Source: Clostridia bacterium (GTDB lineage: Bacteria; Bacillota; Clostridia; Oscillospirales; CAG-272). Taken from it: 64,000 nt of DNA. Each line of letters begins with the position of its first letter. Positions within the stretch are counted from its first letter, which is position 1. Below are positions 36,130-44,409 of the stretch, piece after piece. The stretch covers positions 1-64,000 of the forward strand of contig JAFTLQ010000002.1 of NCBI GenBank assembly GCA_017455905.1, written 5' to 3'. The notes under the pieces are model-generated. The model searched no databases. It was given only the letters and a program-made list of their open reading frames with translations, and was not told the origin of the DNA. The translations under genes and the position numbers were made by a program.

Positions 36130-37113
36130 ATGAATTTAAAGGGCAGAGATTTTTTAAAGCTGCTGGACTATACCCCCGAGGAGATCACGTATCTTCTTGA
36201 CTTATCCGCTGAGCTGAAGGCAAAAAAGAAAGCAGGCATTCCGCATCGCCTGCATGAAGGAAAAAATATTGCGCTGATCTTTGAAAAGACCAGCACGCGT
36301 ACGCGCTGTGCCTTTGAGGTCGCCGCGATGGATCTTGGTATGGGCGTCACCTACCTTGACCCCACGGGCTCGCAGATCGGAAAGAAGGAGACCATCGCCG
36401 ACACGGCACGCGTGCTGGCCGGTATGTACGATGGGATCGAATACCGCGGCTTCGGGCAGTCGATCGTGGAGGATCTGGCGAAATATGCTAAGGTGCCTGT
36501 ATGGAACGGTCTGACCAACGAATTCCATCCGACGCAGATCCTCGCGGATTTCTTGACGATCAAGGAGCATTTCGGCAAGCTGCGCGGCATCAATTTCGTT
36601 TACATGGGTGATGCTCGGTATAACATGGGCAACTCCTTGATGGTCGGCTGTGCCAAGATGGGTGTCAACTTCACGGCTTGTGCGCCCGAGGCGTATTTCC
36701 CGAATGAGGAGCTGATCGAAACCTGCCGCACACTCGCCGCTGAGAGCGGTGCTACCTTGACCTTCACGACCGACCCCAAGGCGGCGGTCAAGGGCGCCGA
36801 CGTCATTTACACCGACGTGTGGGTATCCATGGGCGAGCCCGTGGAGGTGTGGGAGGAGCGCATCGCCGCGCTGTCGCCCTACGCCGTCACCAAGGATATC
36901 ATGGCGACGGCCTCCGAGGGTGCCGTCTTTATGCACTGCCTGCCCTCGTATCACGACCTCGGTACGACCGTCGGCCGCCAGGTGGGCGAGCGCTTCGGCC
37001 GCGACTTTATGGAGGTCAGCGACGAGGTCTTTGAAAGTGAGCAGTCCATCGTATTCGAGGAAGCCGAGAACCGCATGCACACCATCAAGGCGGTCATGGC
37101 GGCTACGCTGTAA
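36130..37113 (+). CDS. argF: Ornithine carbamoyltransferase
   Basis: Makes citrulline from ornithine and carbamoyl phosphate. 327 residues with the carbamoyl-phosphate loop [14 protein letters not shown], the FHPTQILAD block, a Mg-independent DxxxSMG region VWVSMGEP and HCLPSY near the C-terminus. GAAAGGAACGAGCT precedes the ATG. The gene closes the operon before a terminator. Catabolic ArcB is the main alternative, but biosynthetic neighbours and ARG boxes favour ArgF. Confidence 0.93.
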   Translation: MNLKGRDFLKLLDYTPEEITYLLDLSAELKAKKKAGIPHRLHEGKNIALIFEKTSTRTRCAFEVAAMDLGMGVTYLDPTGSQIGKKETIADTARVLAGMYDGIEYRGFGQSIVEDLAKYAKVPVWNGLTNEFHPTQILADFLTIKEHFGKLRGINFVYMGDARYNMGNSLMVGCAKMGVNFTACAPEAYFPNEELIETCRTLAAESGATLTFTTDPKAAVKGADVIYTDVWVSMGEPVEVWEERIAALSPYAVTKDIMATASEGAVFMHCLPSYHDLGTTVGRQVGERFGRDFMEVSDEVFESEQSIVFEEAENRMHTIKAVMAATL

Positions 37114-37133
37114 GCGCTTCTGTAAAGAAAGAT

Positions 37134-37180
37134 AAAACGACCGGCATGAAGGACGTATTCCTTGCTACCGGTCGTTTTTA
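37134..37180. terminator. Bidirectional terminator after argF
   Basis: AAAACGACCGG and CCGGTCGTTTTT form an eleven-pair stem between convergent argF and the GH78-like gene. Confidence 0.9.
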
Positions 37181-37185
37181 CTTGA

Positions 37186-38808
37186 TCAGGTCTCGATTCG
37201 AACCGATACCTCTTCGGGCGCGTCGACGTGGGTGACGATGCGGTCGCCCTCACGCGTGTGCTCGATGGCGACGGGGCCAAAGGGCGTTGGGTAGGTGCCG
37301 CGGGCGAAGGCCAGGTCGCCGAGATGCGGCTGAATGATGAGGGATTGACATCCGGGCTCTGCGATGTGTACGCCGAGGACATGCTCCGAGAGGAAAGCGG
37401 TCGGCCCGCCGGCCCAGCCGTGGCAAAGGCTGTGACGGAACTGCTGATAGCAGAAGCGGCCGCGATCGCCGTGTACGTCGACCTTTCCTTCGGGCACGAT
37501 CTCGTCGATACGGCCGGCATTTTCGCACCAATCGATGTCGAAATCCTCCCAGAAGGTCGTCGCACCCAGGTCAAGCATCGCGCCCCAATAGCTGCGGATG
37601 ATATCGAGTGCGCCTTGCGTGTCACCTGCCTTGGCGCGAGCCAGCAGCACGTAGTAGCCCATAAAGGTCGAAAGGCCCGCCAGCGGATCGACGGCCAGCA
37701 CGGTGTTGTTGGCGTCCTTCGGGTCGATGATGCCGGCGACGGCGGCGATGCCCGCCATCTGCTTTTGTTGCGGAATGGGCAGAGCGAGAGCAAGGATGCG
37801 TTGCTTTCCGTTTTCGCACAGCGCACAAAGGCGGTCGTTCCTTAGCGTTTGCGCTACGTGCCGGGCCGCCTCAAACGCCTTGTACAAAACGGCGTAGAAG
37901 CCTACCCGTGCCACGCCGCGGTCGGCGTTGGAGCTCCAATCAACAAAGAAATCAAATTCCTTGGGCGTTGGGTTTTGGCAAACGACCTCGTAGCCGCGTT
38001 GCAGGATGACCTCCATGTACGCCTCCTGCTCGCGCAGATAAGCAAGATCGCCCGTATGCATATAATGCTCGCATTGCAGGATGACCCACCAAAAGCTATA
38101 CGAGGGAAGAGTGTTGATCCACTGTGTCGACGGCGTTTCGTTCTTGATCAGATCCAGCGAGCGACGAATGGAGGGATCGGCGCCGTAGACCGCGTAGATC
38201 GTAGCCGTTTCGGGATGCATATCGCCGAGCCAGACCAGACGGTCGCGCTTGACGCCGTCCCAGACGTACTCGCCCGTGTTGAGGGCAACGGTATACGCAC
38301 CGGTGCGCCAGATGTCGTTCAAGCGCTCGTCGGAGCAGGTAAAGGAACCGATGTAGGGGCGTTCGTCTATGTCGCTTTCTGCCCGTACGGCTTTTAACAC
38401 GAGATCGCCCTCGATCGCCTCTATTTTGACGAAACGAAAGCCTGTATTGCCAAAGCGAATGTTGCCCATATTCGGTACGTCGATGACGGTATCGCGGATC
38501 GCGTGGTCGTTGGTGGCGTTTTTATAGCCGATGGAGCTGAGTGCTTCCATCACGCTTTCGCCGAATACCAGCCGAGCGCGAAGCTTGGATTGAATGAGAT
38601 CATCCGAGCCGGGATAGCAGGTGGTCAGCACAATGCCACCGCGCATCTCGCGACCGAAGTCCAACAGAACAAAGCCCCCTTGGCCGATGCGGGTGTGTCC
38701 GATGTCGGTAAAGCCGGCTTGTTGCGGCTTGGGGACTAAAAGATTTTCAGGAAAAAGGACGTTTCCACAGGTGGTAACGATACGCGTGGGCATGAGCGCT
38801 TGATTCAT
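37186..38808 (-). CDS. GH78-like alpha-L-rhamnosidase
   Basis: 540 residues from the ATG at 38808 (GGGAGAT upstream). An N-terminal beta domain is followed by an (alpha/alpha)6 barrel with the family catalytic region WDGVKRDRLVWLGDMHPE, then FWEDFDIDWCENAG, CHGWAGGPTAFLSEHVLGV and a C-terminal sandwich LIIQPHLGDLAFARGTYPTP. GH78 enzymes release rhamnose from plant or bacterial glycans. The protein lacks a signal peptide, so it should act on short imported glycans, and it is shorter than many GH78 members (700-1000). Substrate is not proven. Confidence 0.85.
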   Translation of the reverse strand: MNQALMPTRIVTTCGNVLFPENLLVPKPQQAGFTDIGHTRIGQGGFVLLDFGREMRGGIVLTTCYPGSDDLIQSKLRARLVFGESVMEALSSIGYKNATNDHAIRDTVIDVPNMGNIRFGNTGFRFVKIEAIEGDLVLKAVRAESDIDERPYIGSFTCSDERLNDIWRTGAYTVALNTGEYVWDGVKRDRLVWLGDMHPETATIYAVYGADPSIRRSLDLIKNETPSTQWINTLPSYSFWWVILQCEHYMHTGDLAYLREQEAYMEVILQRGYEVVCQNPTPKEFDFFVDWSSNADRGVARVGFYAVLYKAFEAARHVAQTLRNDRLCALCENGKQRILALALPIPQQKQMAGIAAVAGIIDPKDANNTVLAVDPLAGLSTFMGYYVLLARAKAGDTQGALDIIRSYWGAMLDLGATTFWEDFDIDWCENAGRIDEIVPEGKVDVHGDRGRFCYQQFRHSLCHGWAGGPTAFLSEHVLGVHIAEPGCQSLIIQPHLGDLAFARGTYPTPFGPVAIEHTREGDRIVTHVDAPEEVSVRIET

Positions 38809-38844
38809 AGATATCTCCCATCGGACATAGTAGGTTATTCTACG

Positions 38845-38873
38845 ATTATAGCACAGAAGCGTCGGTTTGTCAA
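38845..38873 (-). promoter_or_regulatory. Promoter of the GH78-like gene
   Basis: Minus strand TTGACA (38868-38873), 17 bases, TATAAT (38845-38850). Confidence 0.85.
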
Positions 38874-38883
38874 GAGACATTCT

Positions 38884-39103
38884 TCACGCGTCGGGATGCC
38901 GGATCCGTCGCCAAACGGCGCCTTGGCAGACGATAAAAAACTTGTAAACGAGCGAAAGAATGAAGGGGAAGAGAATAGTTCCTACCAAAAAACAGATCGC
39001 GAACGGGCGGACAATAAACATGCTGAAGCAAACGAATTTTGCATATAAATGACCATAAAACTTGTCATTCTTTGGACATTGATGTTTTTTACAGGCTATC
39101 AAA
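38884..39103 (-). other. Gap with a possible remnant of a small membrane protein
   Basis: A minus-strand frame of 81 codons (38884-39129) encodes a hydrophobic stretch (FAICFLVGTILFPFILSLVYK) but has no ribosome site and its start lies inside a terminator. The DNA is more AT-rich than its surroundings. I see no intact gene; it may be a decayed membrane-protein fragment. Confidence 0.3.
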
Positions 39104-39150
39104 TAAAAAAAGACCTCAAACGAAAACAATGCGGTTGAGGTCTTTTTTTA
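39104..39150. terminator. Terminator of the oxidoreductase gene at 39155
   Basis: AGACCTCAA (39111-39119) pairs with TTGAGGTCT (39135-39143), with A- and T-runs on either side. Confidence 0.9.
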
Positions 39151-39154
39151 AAAC

Positions 39155-40426
39155 TTACTGATCAAACTCGGTCATCTCAACGACGCGTCCCTGCAGACGG
39201 GAGCGCTCGGCGGCGAAGACGAGCATGTGGTTTTTGACGGAGATGTCGATGTTGCTGAGGGAGGGATCACAATGACCCGTCGTCAGCAGATCGTAGAAGG
39301 AGTTCATGATGCCGTTATCACCGCCGCCGTGGCCGGAGGTGATGGAGTCGCCCGAAACGGTATCGTTGATGGAGATCTCCTCGGTCTTTCCCGTGGTGAG
39401 GTCGTGATAGGTGATCGTGGAGCTGGAGGCATCGGCGATCAGCTCGCCCTTGGTACCCATGATGTTGATCTTACGACCGCCGAGGTTGAAGGCGCTCATG
39501 GTGAAGGATACGATGATGTCATCCTCAAATTCCATATTGACGATCTGGTGGTCGACGACGTCATTATCGCACTTGTAGACGCAGCGTCCGTAGTTGGTCG
39601 TGCGGAGTGCCTCGTAGACGACGTCATCCTCGACCTCCTCGTGATGCTTCGTAGCCGTGCCGCGGAACCAGTTGCCGTCGTTCTTGCGTTCAACATAGTT
39701 GCGCTTTGCGCTGTAAATGCAGCTGTCGATGTACGGACATCCGTCGAAGCAACGCTCCGTCGCTCCCTCGGGTGCCTCCGATGCAACGAAGTGGGAGAGG
39801 TGACCGAAGCTCTGGATGCGCTCGCAACGCTTGCCGATCAGCCACTGCAGAATATCGAGGTCGTGACAGGATTTTTGCAGAAGCATGAAGGAAGCGCGCT
39901 CGGAGTTGCCCCAGTTGCCGCGCACGAAGCTGTGGCTCTGGTGAACGTTTCCGACGCCCTCGGTGTGTATGATATTCATGAGCTTGCCGACCTTGCCTTC
40001 GTCAATGAGCTTCTTCAGCGCACGGAAGAAGGGCGTGTAGCGAAGCACGTGGCATACGAGAACGTTGACACCCTTGGCTTTCGCGGCCGCTTCGATGGCA
40101 CGGCACTCCTCGGGAAGGGGAGACACGGGCTTTTCGAGCAGGATGTCGTAGCCTGCCTCGATCGCTGCCATCGCGGGGGCGTAGTGGTCGCGGTCCATCG
40201 TGGCGATCACGGCGGCATCGGCGATCTTACCGAGGGCGACGAGCTGCTCCCAGCTTTCAAATTGGCGATCCTCGGGGATGCCATGCAGCTTGGCTATGTA
40301 TTCACGGCGAACCTTGATCGGCTCGGCAATCGCTACCAGCTTGAACTTGCCGATATCCTTACCGATCTTGGTATAGGTGTTTCCGCGGTTTCCACCGCCG
40401 ATGAGGACGAGAGTCTTCTGTTCCAT
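39155..40426 (-). CDS. Gfo/Idh/MocA family oxidoreductase
   Basis: 423 residues from the ATG at 40426, behind AGGAGA. The Rossmann start is LVLIGGGNRGNTYTKIG, the catalytic block is LLEKPVSPLPEE and the active-site helix is KSCHDLDILQWLIG. A Cys-rich insert (CFDGCPYIDSCIY) is seen in some family members acting on sugars. It has its own promoter and terminator. The nearby GH78-like gene suggests carbohydrate metabolism, but the substrate is unknown. Confidence 0.9.
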   Translation of the reverse strand: MEQKTLVLIGGGNRGNTYTKIGKDIGKFKLVAIAEPIKVRREYIAKLHGIPEDRQFESWEQLVALGKIADAAVIATMDRDHYAPAMAAIEAGYDILLEKPVSPLPEECRAIEAAAKAKGVNVLVCHVLRYTPFFRALKKLIDEGKVGKLMNIIHTEGVGNVHQSHSFVRGNWGNSERASFMLLQKSCHDLDILQWLIGKRCERIQSFGHLSHFVASEAPEGATERCFDGCPYIDSCIYSAKRNYVERKNDGNWFRGTATKHHEEVEDDVVYEALRTTNYGRCVYKCDNDVVDHQIVNMEFEDDIIVSFTMSAFNLGGRKINIMGTKGELIADASSSTITYHDLTTGKTEEISINDTVSGDSITSGHGGGDNGIMNSFYDLLTTGHCDPSLSNIDISVKNHMLVFAAERSRLQGRVVEMTEFDQ

Positions 40427-40497
40427 ACGGATTCTCCTTTTTATACGGTATCTGTTGTATCGTTCATGAGGTCGTGCGTGCGTCCTCATACAAGAAT

Positions 40498-40526
40498 ATG
40501 ATACACCATTTTCTCTTTGTTGTCAA
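40498..40526 (-). promoter_or_regulatory. Promoter of the oxidoreductase gene
   Basis: Minus strand TTGACA (40521-40526), 17 bases, TATCAT (40498-40503). Confidence 0.75.
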
Positions 40527-40576
40527 TGCTTTCCGACAAATTAAAACATTCGAGCGGTCTATGTCGACCAAAAGGC

Positions 40577-40605
40577 TTGACAAACGCATGGCCGCTTGGT
40601 ATAAT
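40577..40605 (+). promoter_or_regulatory. Promoter of the cyclophilin gene
   Basis: TTGACA (40577-40582), 17 bases, TATAAT (40600-40605), divergent from the previous promoter. Confidence 0.85.
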
Positions 40606-40646
40606 ATTAATATAATGAAAGTAAATGACCATTCACAGGAGGCCGT

Positions 40647-41357
40647 ATGGCAAAGACCAAGAAAAACAGCAACTACGTCACCGATAAGACGATAAAGGCA
40701 AAGGCCGACCGCGAAGCGGCGGCACGCAAGAAAAAGATAAAAAAGACGCTGAAGCCCGTGCTTTGTACTACGCTGATCGTTCTGCTGATCGTGGGTGCGA
40801 TCCTGGGCATCGGTGCCGCGTGCGGTATGTTTCGCTATCATCCCGAGGTTACGCATCACATCAATATCAATGTGGAATACAAAGGCGACACGCACGTTTT
40901 GCACATCGAGCTGTACGGAAAAGACGCTCCCGAAACCGTTGAAACCTTTGTAAAGAACGCGAGCGAGAACTATTATGACAACCAAACCTTCCATACCTTC
41001 CTAAACGGCCTGTTCTACGGCGGTAACGAGGGTGCCGAAGGCTTGACGTACAACGGTACGGATTATTACGTCAAGGGCGAATTTTCCGCCAACGGACACG
41101 AGAACAAGATCAAGCACGAGCGCGGCATCCTTTCGATGTCCCGCGGCGAGGCCTACGACTCCGGCTTCGGTCAGTTCTTCATCGTGACCGAGGACGCGCC
41201 CTCGCTGGACGGCTACTACGCCGCCTTTGGCCGTGTGACCGATGGCATGGACTTCATCGACGAGGTCCTTGCGGATCTCACGTTTGACAATAACGGCCGG
41301 ATCGCCAAAGAGGACCGCCCCATCATCAAGAGCATCACCGTGCACGCGGCGCACTGA
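40647..41357 (+). CDS. Membrane-anchored cyclophilin-type peptidyl-prolyl isomerase
   Basis: 236 residues. A Lys-rich cytoplasmic start (about 1-35) precedes one hydrophobic helix (about 38-60, TTLIVLLIVGAILGIGAACG), then a cyclophilin domain facing outward (HIELYGKDAPETVETFVKN, GILSMSRG, GFGQFFIVTEDAPSLDGYYAAFG). The usual cyclophilin blocks FHRV and GGD are altered here to FHTFLNG and GGN, so activity may be reduced. AGGAGG lies before the ATG. Probably assists folding of exported proteins. Confidence 0.88.
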   Translation: MAKTKKNSNYVTDKTIKAKADREAAARKKKIKKTLKPVLCTTLIVLLIVGAILGIGAACGMFRYHPEVTHHININVEYKGDTHVLHIELYGKDAPETVETFVKNASENYYDNQTFHTFLNGLFYGGNEGAEGLTYNGTDYYVKGEFSANGHENKIKHERGILSMSRGEAYDSGFGQFFIVTEDAPSLDGYYAAFGRVTDGMDFIDEVLADLTFDNNGRIAKEDRPIIKSITVHAAH

Positions 41358-41371
41358 CGGCACGGAATAAG

Positions 41372-41404
41372 AAAAAGCACCAACAGAAAAGTTGGTGCTT
41401 TTTT
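41372..41404. terminator. Bidirectional terminator at the left island border
   Basis: GAAAAAGCACCAAC-agaaaa-GTTGGTGCTTTTTT. It ends the cyclophilin transcript and, read on the minus strand, follows the tRNA-like fragment. Confidence 0.92.
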
Positions 41405-41464
41405 GACGCAGGAAGAGGGATTTGAACCCCCGTGGCAAGCCACATTCTGTCCGCCAAATCCGCC
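41404..41464 (-). pseudogene. tRNA-like fragment (T-arm, long variable arm, 3' acceptor strand)
   Basis: Reading the minus strand: a D-arm-like GGCGGATTTGGCGGAC, a variable arm GTGGC-TT-GCCAC, a T-arm GGGGG-TTCAAAT-CCCTC, acceptor strand TTCCTGC, then G and TCA in place of CCA. The long variable arm points to a Leu or Ser tRNA. No anticodon arm of normal form and no GCAGGAA 5' acceptor strand are present, so it is broken. It still has a promoter (41489-41517) and a terminator. Likely an old attachment-site remnant. Confidence 0.65.
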
Positions 41465-41488
41465 GCAACGGATTAAGTTATTAGCAAC

Positions 41489-41517
41489 ATTATACCACAA
41501 AGCAGCTGAGAGTTCAA
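41489..41517 (-). promoter_or_regulatory. Promoter facing the tRNA-like fragment
   Basis: Minus strand TTGAAC (41512-41517), 17 bases, TATAAT (41489-41494). The transcript would be about 110 bases, ending at the terminator at 41372. Confidence 0.65.
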
Positions 41518-41613
41518 GGGGGAGTAAATATATTCTTTTTTCTGCCGTCATATAGAACATATGACTGATTTGATAATTCGTATAAAAATTTACAATAAAC
41601 TTGCCGAATCCAC

Positions 41614-41642
41614 TTGATAAATCATTAGAAAAGGTGTATAAT
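41614..41642 (+). promoter_or_regulatory. Promoter of the DUF6088-Fic cassette
   Basis: TTGATA (41614-41619), 17 bases, TATAAT (41637-41642), about 20 bases before the start codon. Confidence 0.8.
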
Positions 41643-41662
41643 ATTTGGTAAGAGGTGATGAC

Positions 41663-42271
41663 ATGGAAAAACCATCTAACTTGACTGTTATTCGAAACAG
41701 AATCAAGAAAGCACAACCCGGCACTGTATTTGTGGCTGTTGATTTCGTGGATGTTAGCGAAAAAACAAACATCAACGCCTACTTAGCCGTTCTTGCAGAG
41801 GAAGGTACGCTCCTTCGTGCTTTACGCGGTGTGTACTACAAACCACAATACAATAAACTGCTGAAAGAATATATTGCTCCCGATATAGATAAGGTAGCCC
41901 GTGCGATTGCTCGTAATTACGGATGGACGATTATCCCCGGCGAGGATGCCGCATTAAATATGCTCGGGCTCTCAACACAAGTTCCTGCCGTATATATCTA
42001 CGCGAGTGACGGCCCCTACAAAAAATACACGGTAAATAATTTTACGATAGAATTCAAAAGAACAACGCAACGCGACTTGGTAAATCTGTCATTCAAGACG
42101 GCGGTAGTGATTCAGGCACTCAAAGCATTGGGCAAGGATCGTATCGCAGAAGATGACATCGCTCAATTGCGAAGCGTTTGCACGGCAGAAGAAAAGGATA
42201 AAATGATAACCGAAGCCAAGACGGTAACCGCATGGATATACGATTATATCAGGCAAATTTGTAACGATTAA
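41663..42271 (+). CDS. DUF6088 / AbiEi-like antitoxin-type protein
   Basis: 202 residues from the ATG at 41663, with AGAGGTGAT upstream. An N-terminal winged-helix region (VAVDFVDVSEKTNINAYLAVLAEEGTLLRALRGVYY) is followed by an AbiEi-like domain (ARAIARNYGWTIIPGEDAALNMLGLSTQVP, here shown as separate known blocks). Such proteins are antitoxins of type IV systems whose AbiEii nucleotidyltransferase toxin is normally next door. No AbiEii gene is present; a Fic gene follows 32 bases downstream. It may regulate the cassette or be an orphan. Confidence 0.75.
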   Translation: MEKPSNLTVIRNRIKKAQPGTVFVAVDFVDVSEKTNINAYLAVLAEEGTLLRALRGVYYKPQYNKLLKEYIAPDIDKVARAIARNYGWTIIPGEDAALNMLGLSTQVPAVYIYASDGPYKKYTVNNFTIEFKRTTQRDLVNLSFKTAVVIQALKALGKDRIAEDDIAQLRSVCTAEEKDKMITEAKTVTAWIYDYIRQICND

Positions 42272-42303
42272 AACTTATAGGCAGAGAAACATAGGAGGCA
42301 AAT

Positions 42304-43386
42304 ATGTCAGAGAAAAATTGGCAATTTGAACTTGAAGAATATATAAAACAGGGCGAGCCCGGAAAGATTGAAAAGAGCGAGGCGTGGCAGACCGCTATTG
42401 GGCTTCAGGCGGTTGACGGACTGCAAACCTCGGAATATCTGTTAGATACCGCCAAGGAGCATATCGAGGGCAACATCAGTATCGACGAAGCTCAAAAGCG
42501 CATTCAAAGCTACTACGAGCAGCGTACCGAGCGCACCGAAATTGAGGATGCGACAAAAGAAGCCGATATTGTTTCGGCAAGAATCGCAAAGCTCCTCGGC
42601 GAAAAGAGCTTTCAGTTCTCGCCTGCAGAGTGGATGACCATTCACCGCAGACTGTTCGAGGGCGTATTCAAGCACGCAGGTCAGGTCAGACCATACAACA
42701 TCACCAAGAAGGAATGGGTGCTGAACGGCGACACCGTGATTTACGCAGACTTCAACAGCATCCGTGATACTTTGGACTATGACTTTGCAACCGAAAAGCA
42801 GTTTTCATACGAGGGATTGTCCGTGGAAGCTGCAGTCAGACACCTCGCAAAATTCGCGTCTGACATCTGGCAGATTCATCCCTTCTGCGAGGGCAACACG
42901 AGAGCGACCGCTGTGTTTATGATCAAATATATGAAAACCTTCGGTTTCCGTGTCAATAACGACGCCTTCCAAAAGAATTCGTGGTATTTCCGTAACGCTC
43001 TCGTGAGAGCAAACTATAACAATCTCCAAAAAGGCATTCACTCCACAACGAAATTCTTGGAAATGTTCTTCGGTAATCTCCTCTTGGAAACCAATCACGA
43101 GTTGAGAAACAGATATATGCATGTGGATTATGTGGATTTAGAAAAATCCCAAAGTATCAATTCCAAAGTTCCAAAGTCTCAATTTGATACTTTGGACTGT
43201 ACTTTGGAAGAATTGGCGGTGTTGGAATTGGTAGCAAAGAAGCCCAATATCAAGCAGCAAGAGCTCGCTGATGCTACGGGAAAAGCTATCGCTACCATCA
43301 AACGATTGATGAAATCCCTGCAAGACAAGAACTATATCCGCCGCGAAAGCGGAAAACGCTACGGCAAATGGGAAGTTTTGGTGTAA
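42304..43386 (+). CDS. Fic family protein with N-terminal antitoxin-like region and C-terminal winged helix
   Basis: 360 residues. Residues about 40-75 (EHIEGNISIDEAQKRIQSYY) resemble a VbhA-type antitoxin domain. The Fic core follows, with the active loop HPFCEGNTRATAVF. The catalytic His is present, but the usual GN-G-R reads GNTR. A C-terminal winged helix (about 300-360, QELADATGKAIATIKRLM) suggests DNA binding. Fic enzymes transfer AMP or similar groups to proteins. In this cassette it precedes methyltransferase-like and helicase-like genes, so a defence role is plausible but unproven. Confidence 0.88.
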   Translation: MSEKNWQFELEEYIKQGEPGKIEKSEAWQTAIGLQAVDGLQTSEYLLDTAKEHIEGNISIDEAQKRIQSYYEQRTERTEIEDATKEADIVSARIAKLLGEKSFQFSPAEWMTIHRRLFEGVFKHAGQVRPYNITKKEWVLNGDTVIYADFNSIRDTLDYDFATEKQFSYEGLSVEAAVRHLAKFASDIWQIHPFCEGNTRATAVFMIKYMKTFGFRVNNDAFQKNSWYFRNALVRANYNNLQKGIHSTTKFLEMFFGNLLLETNHELRNRYMHVDYVDLEKSQSINSKVPKSQFDTLDCTLEELAVLELVAKKPNIKQQELADATGKAIATIKRLMKSLQDKNYIRRESGKRYGKWEVLV

Positions 43387-43421
43387 TGTAGACCAAAAAG
43401 TTGAAAGAGATTTATAGTAAC

Positions 43422-44399
43422 ATGGAAAAAAACAAAATCGACATAAAAGAAAACTATATTTATCGCTTGGATAACGAGCTTCTGACCATCCTTCTGCGAG
43501 ATAGGTCGTCAGGCAAAAACATTATTTGGGCAACCGATAACTATAGTTCGCGTGGCTGTGGATATCAAAGCTACGACTATATAACCGTCGAAGCCATCAC
43601 AGGCTATCACGGAAATATTATAAAGCCGAGAACCGAGAAATCCAAAAAGGAGCAAACTGACCGCATTCGTGATAAGGCGGAAGTGTTCACCCCTTCTTGG
43701 ATCTGCAATAAACAGAATAATCTCGTCGATAATGCATGGTTTGGTACGGACTTTGTGTTCAACACAGAAATAGATAAGACTTGGGTGGCAACCCCCGAGC
43801 CGATTGTATTTCCTACTGCAACAGGCAAGACGTGGCAAGATTATATTAACGATGTTCGCTTGGAGATTACCTGCGGCGAAGCTCCGTACCTTGTCAGCCG
43901 TTACGATACCGTCAGCGGATATATGATAGAGCTTTCACGACGAGTTGGGTTGCTTGACAGAAAGCTTCGTGTTGTAAGCGAGAATACACAAACAGAAAAA
44001 GAATGGCTGAAATGGGCAATCAAGTCCTTTCAGAACACCTACGGCTACGATTGGCAAGGCGACAATGTGCTTCTGGCACGCGAAAATCTGCTTTTTACCT
44101 TTATCGACTACTATAAGGCAAAATTCGACAAAGAGCCCGACATTGATATTCTCAAGAAGATTGCCGAAATCCTTTCGTGGAACATATGGCAGATGGACGG
44201 CTTGAAATTTGTCATTCCCGAAAGCTGCAAAGAGGTGGAAGAAGGTCAGCTCACCCTGTTCGACGACGAGGTTGAAAAGCAGCCTTGCCCCGGATGTGCC
44301 AAGAACGATCCTTACGCGCACACAGGTATTTACTGCATCATTAAGGATTGGAAGGCGAACAAGAAGGTCACATTCGTGTCCCTCTTGAAAAAAGATTGA
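43422..44399 (+). CDS. Methyltransferase-like 'restriction endonuclease subunit M' family protein
   Basis: 325 residues from the ATG at 43422. I recognise the family annotated as restriction endonuclease subunit M by ENYIYRLDNELLTILLRDRS, KAEVFTPSWICNKQNNLVDNAWFG and EAPYLVSRYDTVSG. The VFTPSWICN block resembles the entry to an adenine-methyltransferase fold, but I do not see a canonical NPPY-type catalytic motif; LSWNIWQMDGLKFVIP occurs later. A C-terminal CPGCAKN cluster could bind metal. The partner gene follows 10-13 bases downstream and is truncated. Confidence 0.75.
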   Translation: MEKNKIDIKENYIYRLDNELLTILLRDRSSGKNIIWATDNYSSRGCGYQSYDYITVEAITGYHGNIIKPRTEKSKKEQTDRIRDKAEVFTPSWICNKQNNLVDNAWFGTDFVFNTEIDKTWVATPEPIVFPTATGKTWQDYINDVRLEITCGEAPYLVSRYDTVSGYMIELSRRVGLLDRKLRVVSENTQTEKEWLKWAIKSFQNTYGYDWQGDNVLLARENLLFTFIDYYKAKFDKEPDIDILKKIAEILSWNIWQMDGLKFVIPESCKEVEEGQLTLFDDEVEKQPCPGCAKNDPYAHTGIYCIIKDWKANKKVTFVSLLKKD

Positions 44400-44409
44400 T
44401 TGGAGCATT

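Noticed and set aside
38800..39048. 82-codon frame on the plus strand in the gap after the GH78-like gene
   Set aside because: It covers the minus-strand promoter and start of the GH78-like gene, has no ribosome site and no family features.
39227..40501. 424-codon frame on the plus strand
   Set aside because: Antisense to the Gfo/Idh/MocA gene, which has intact cofactor and EKP motifs on the minus strand.
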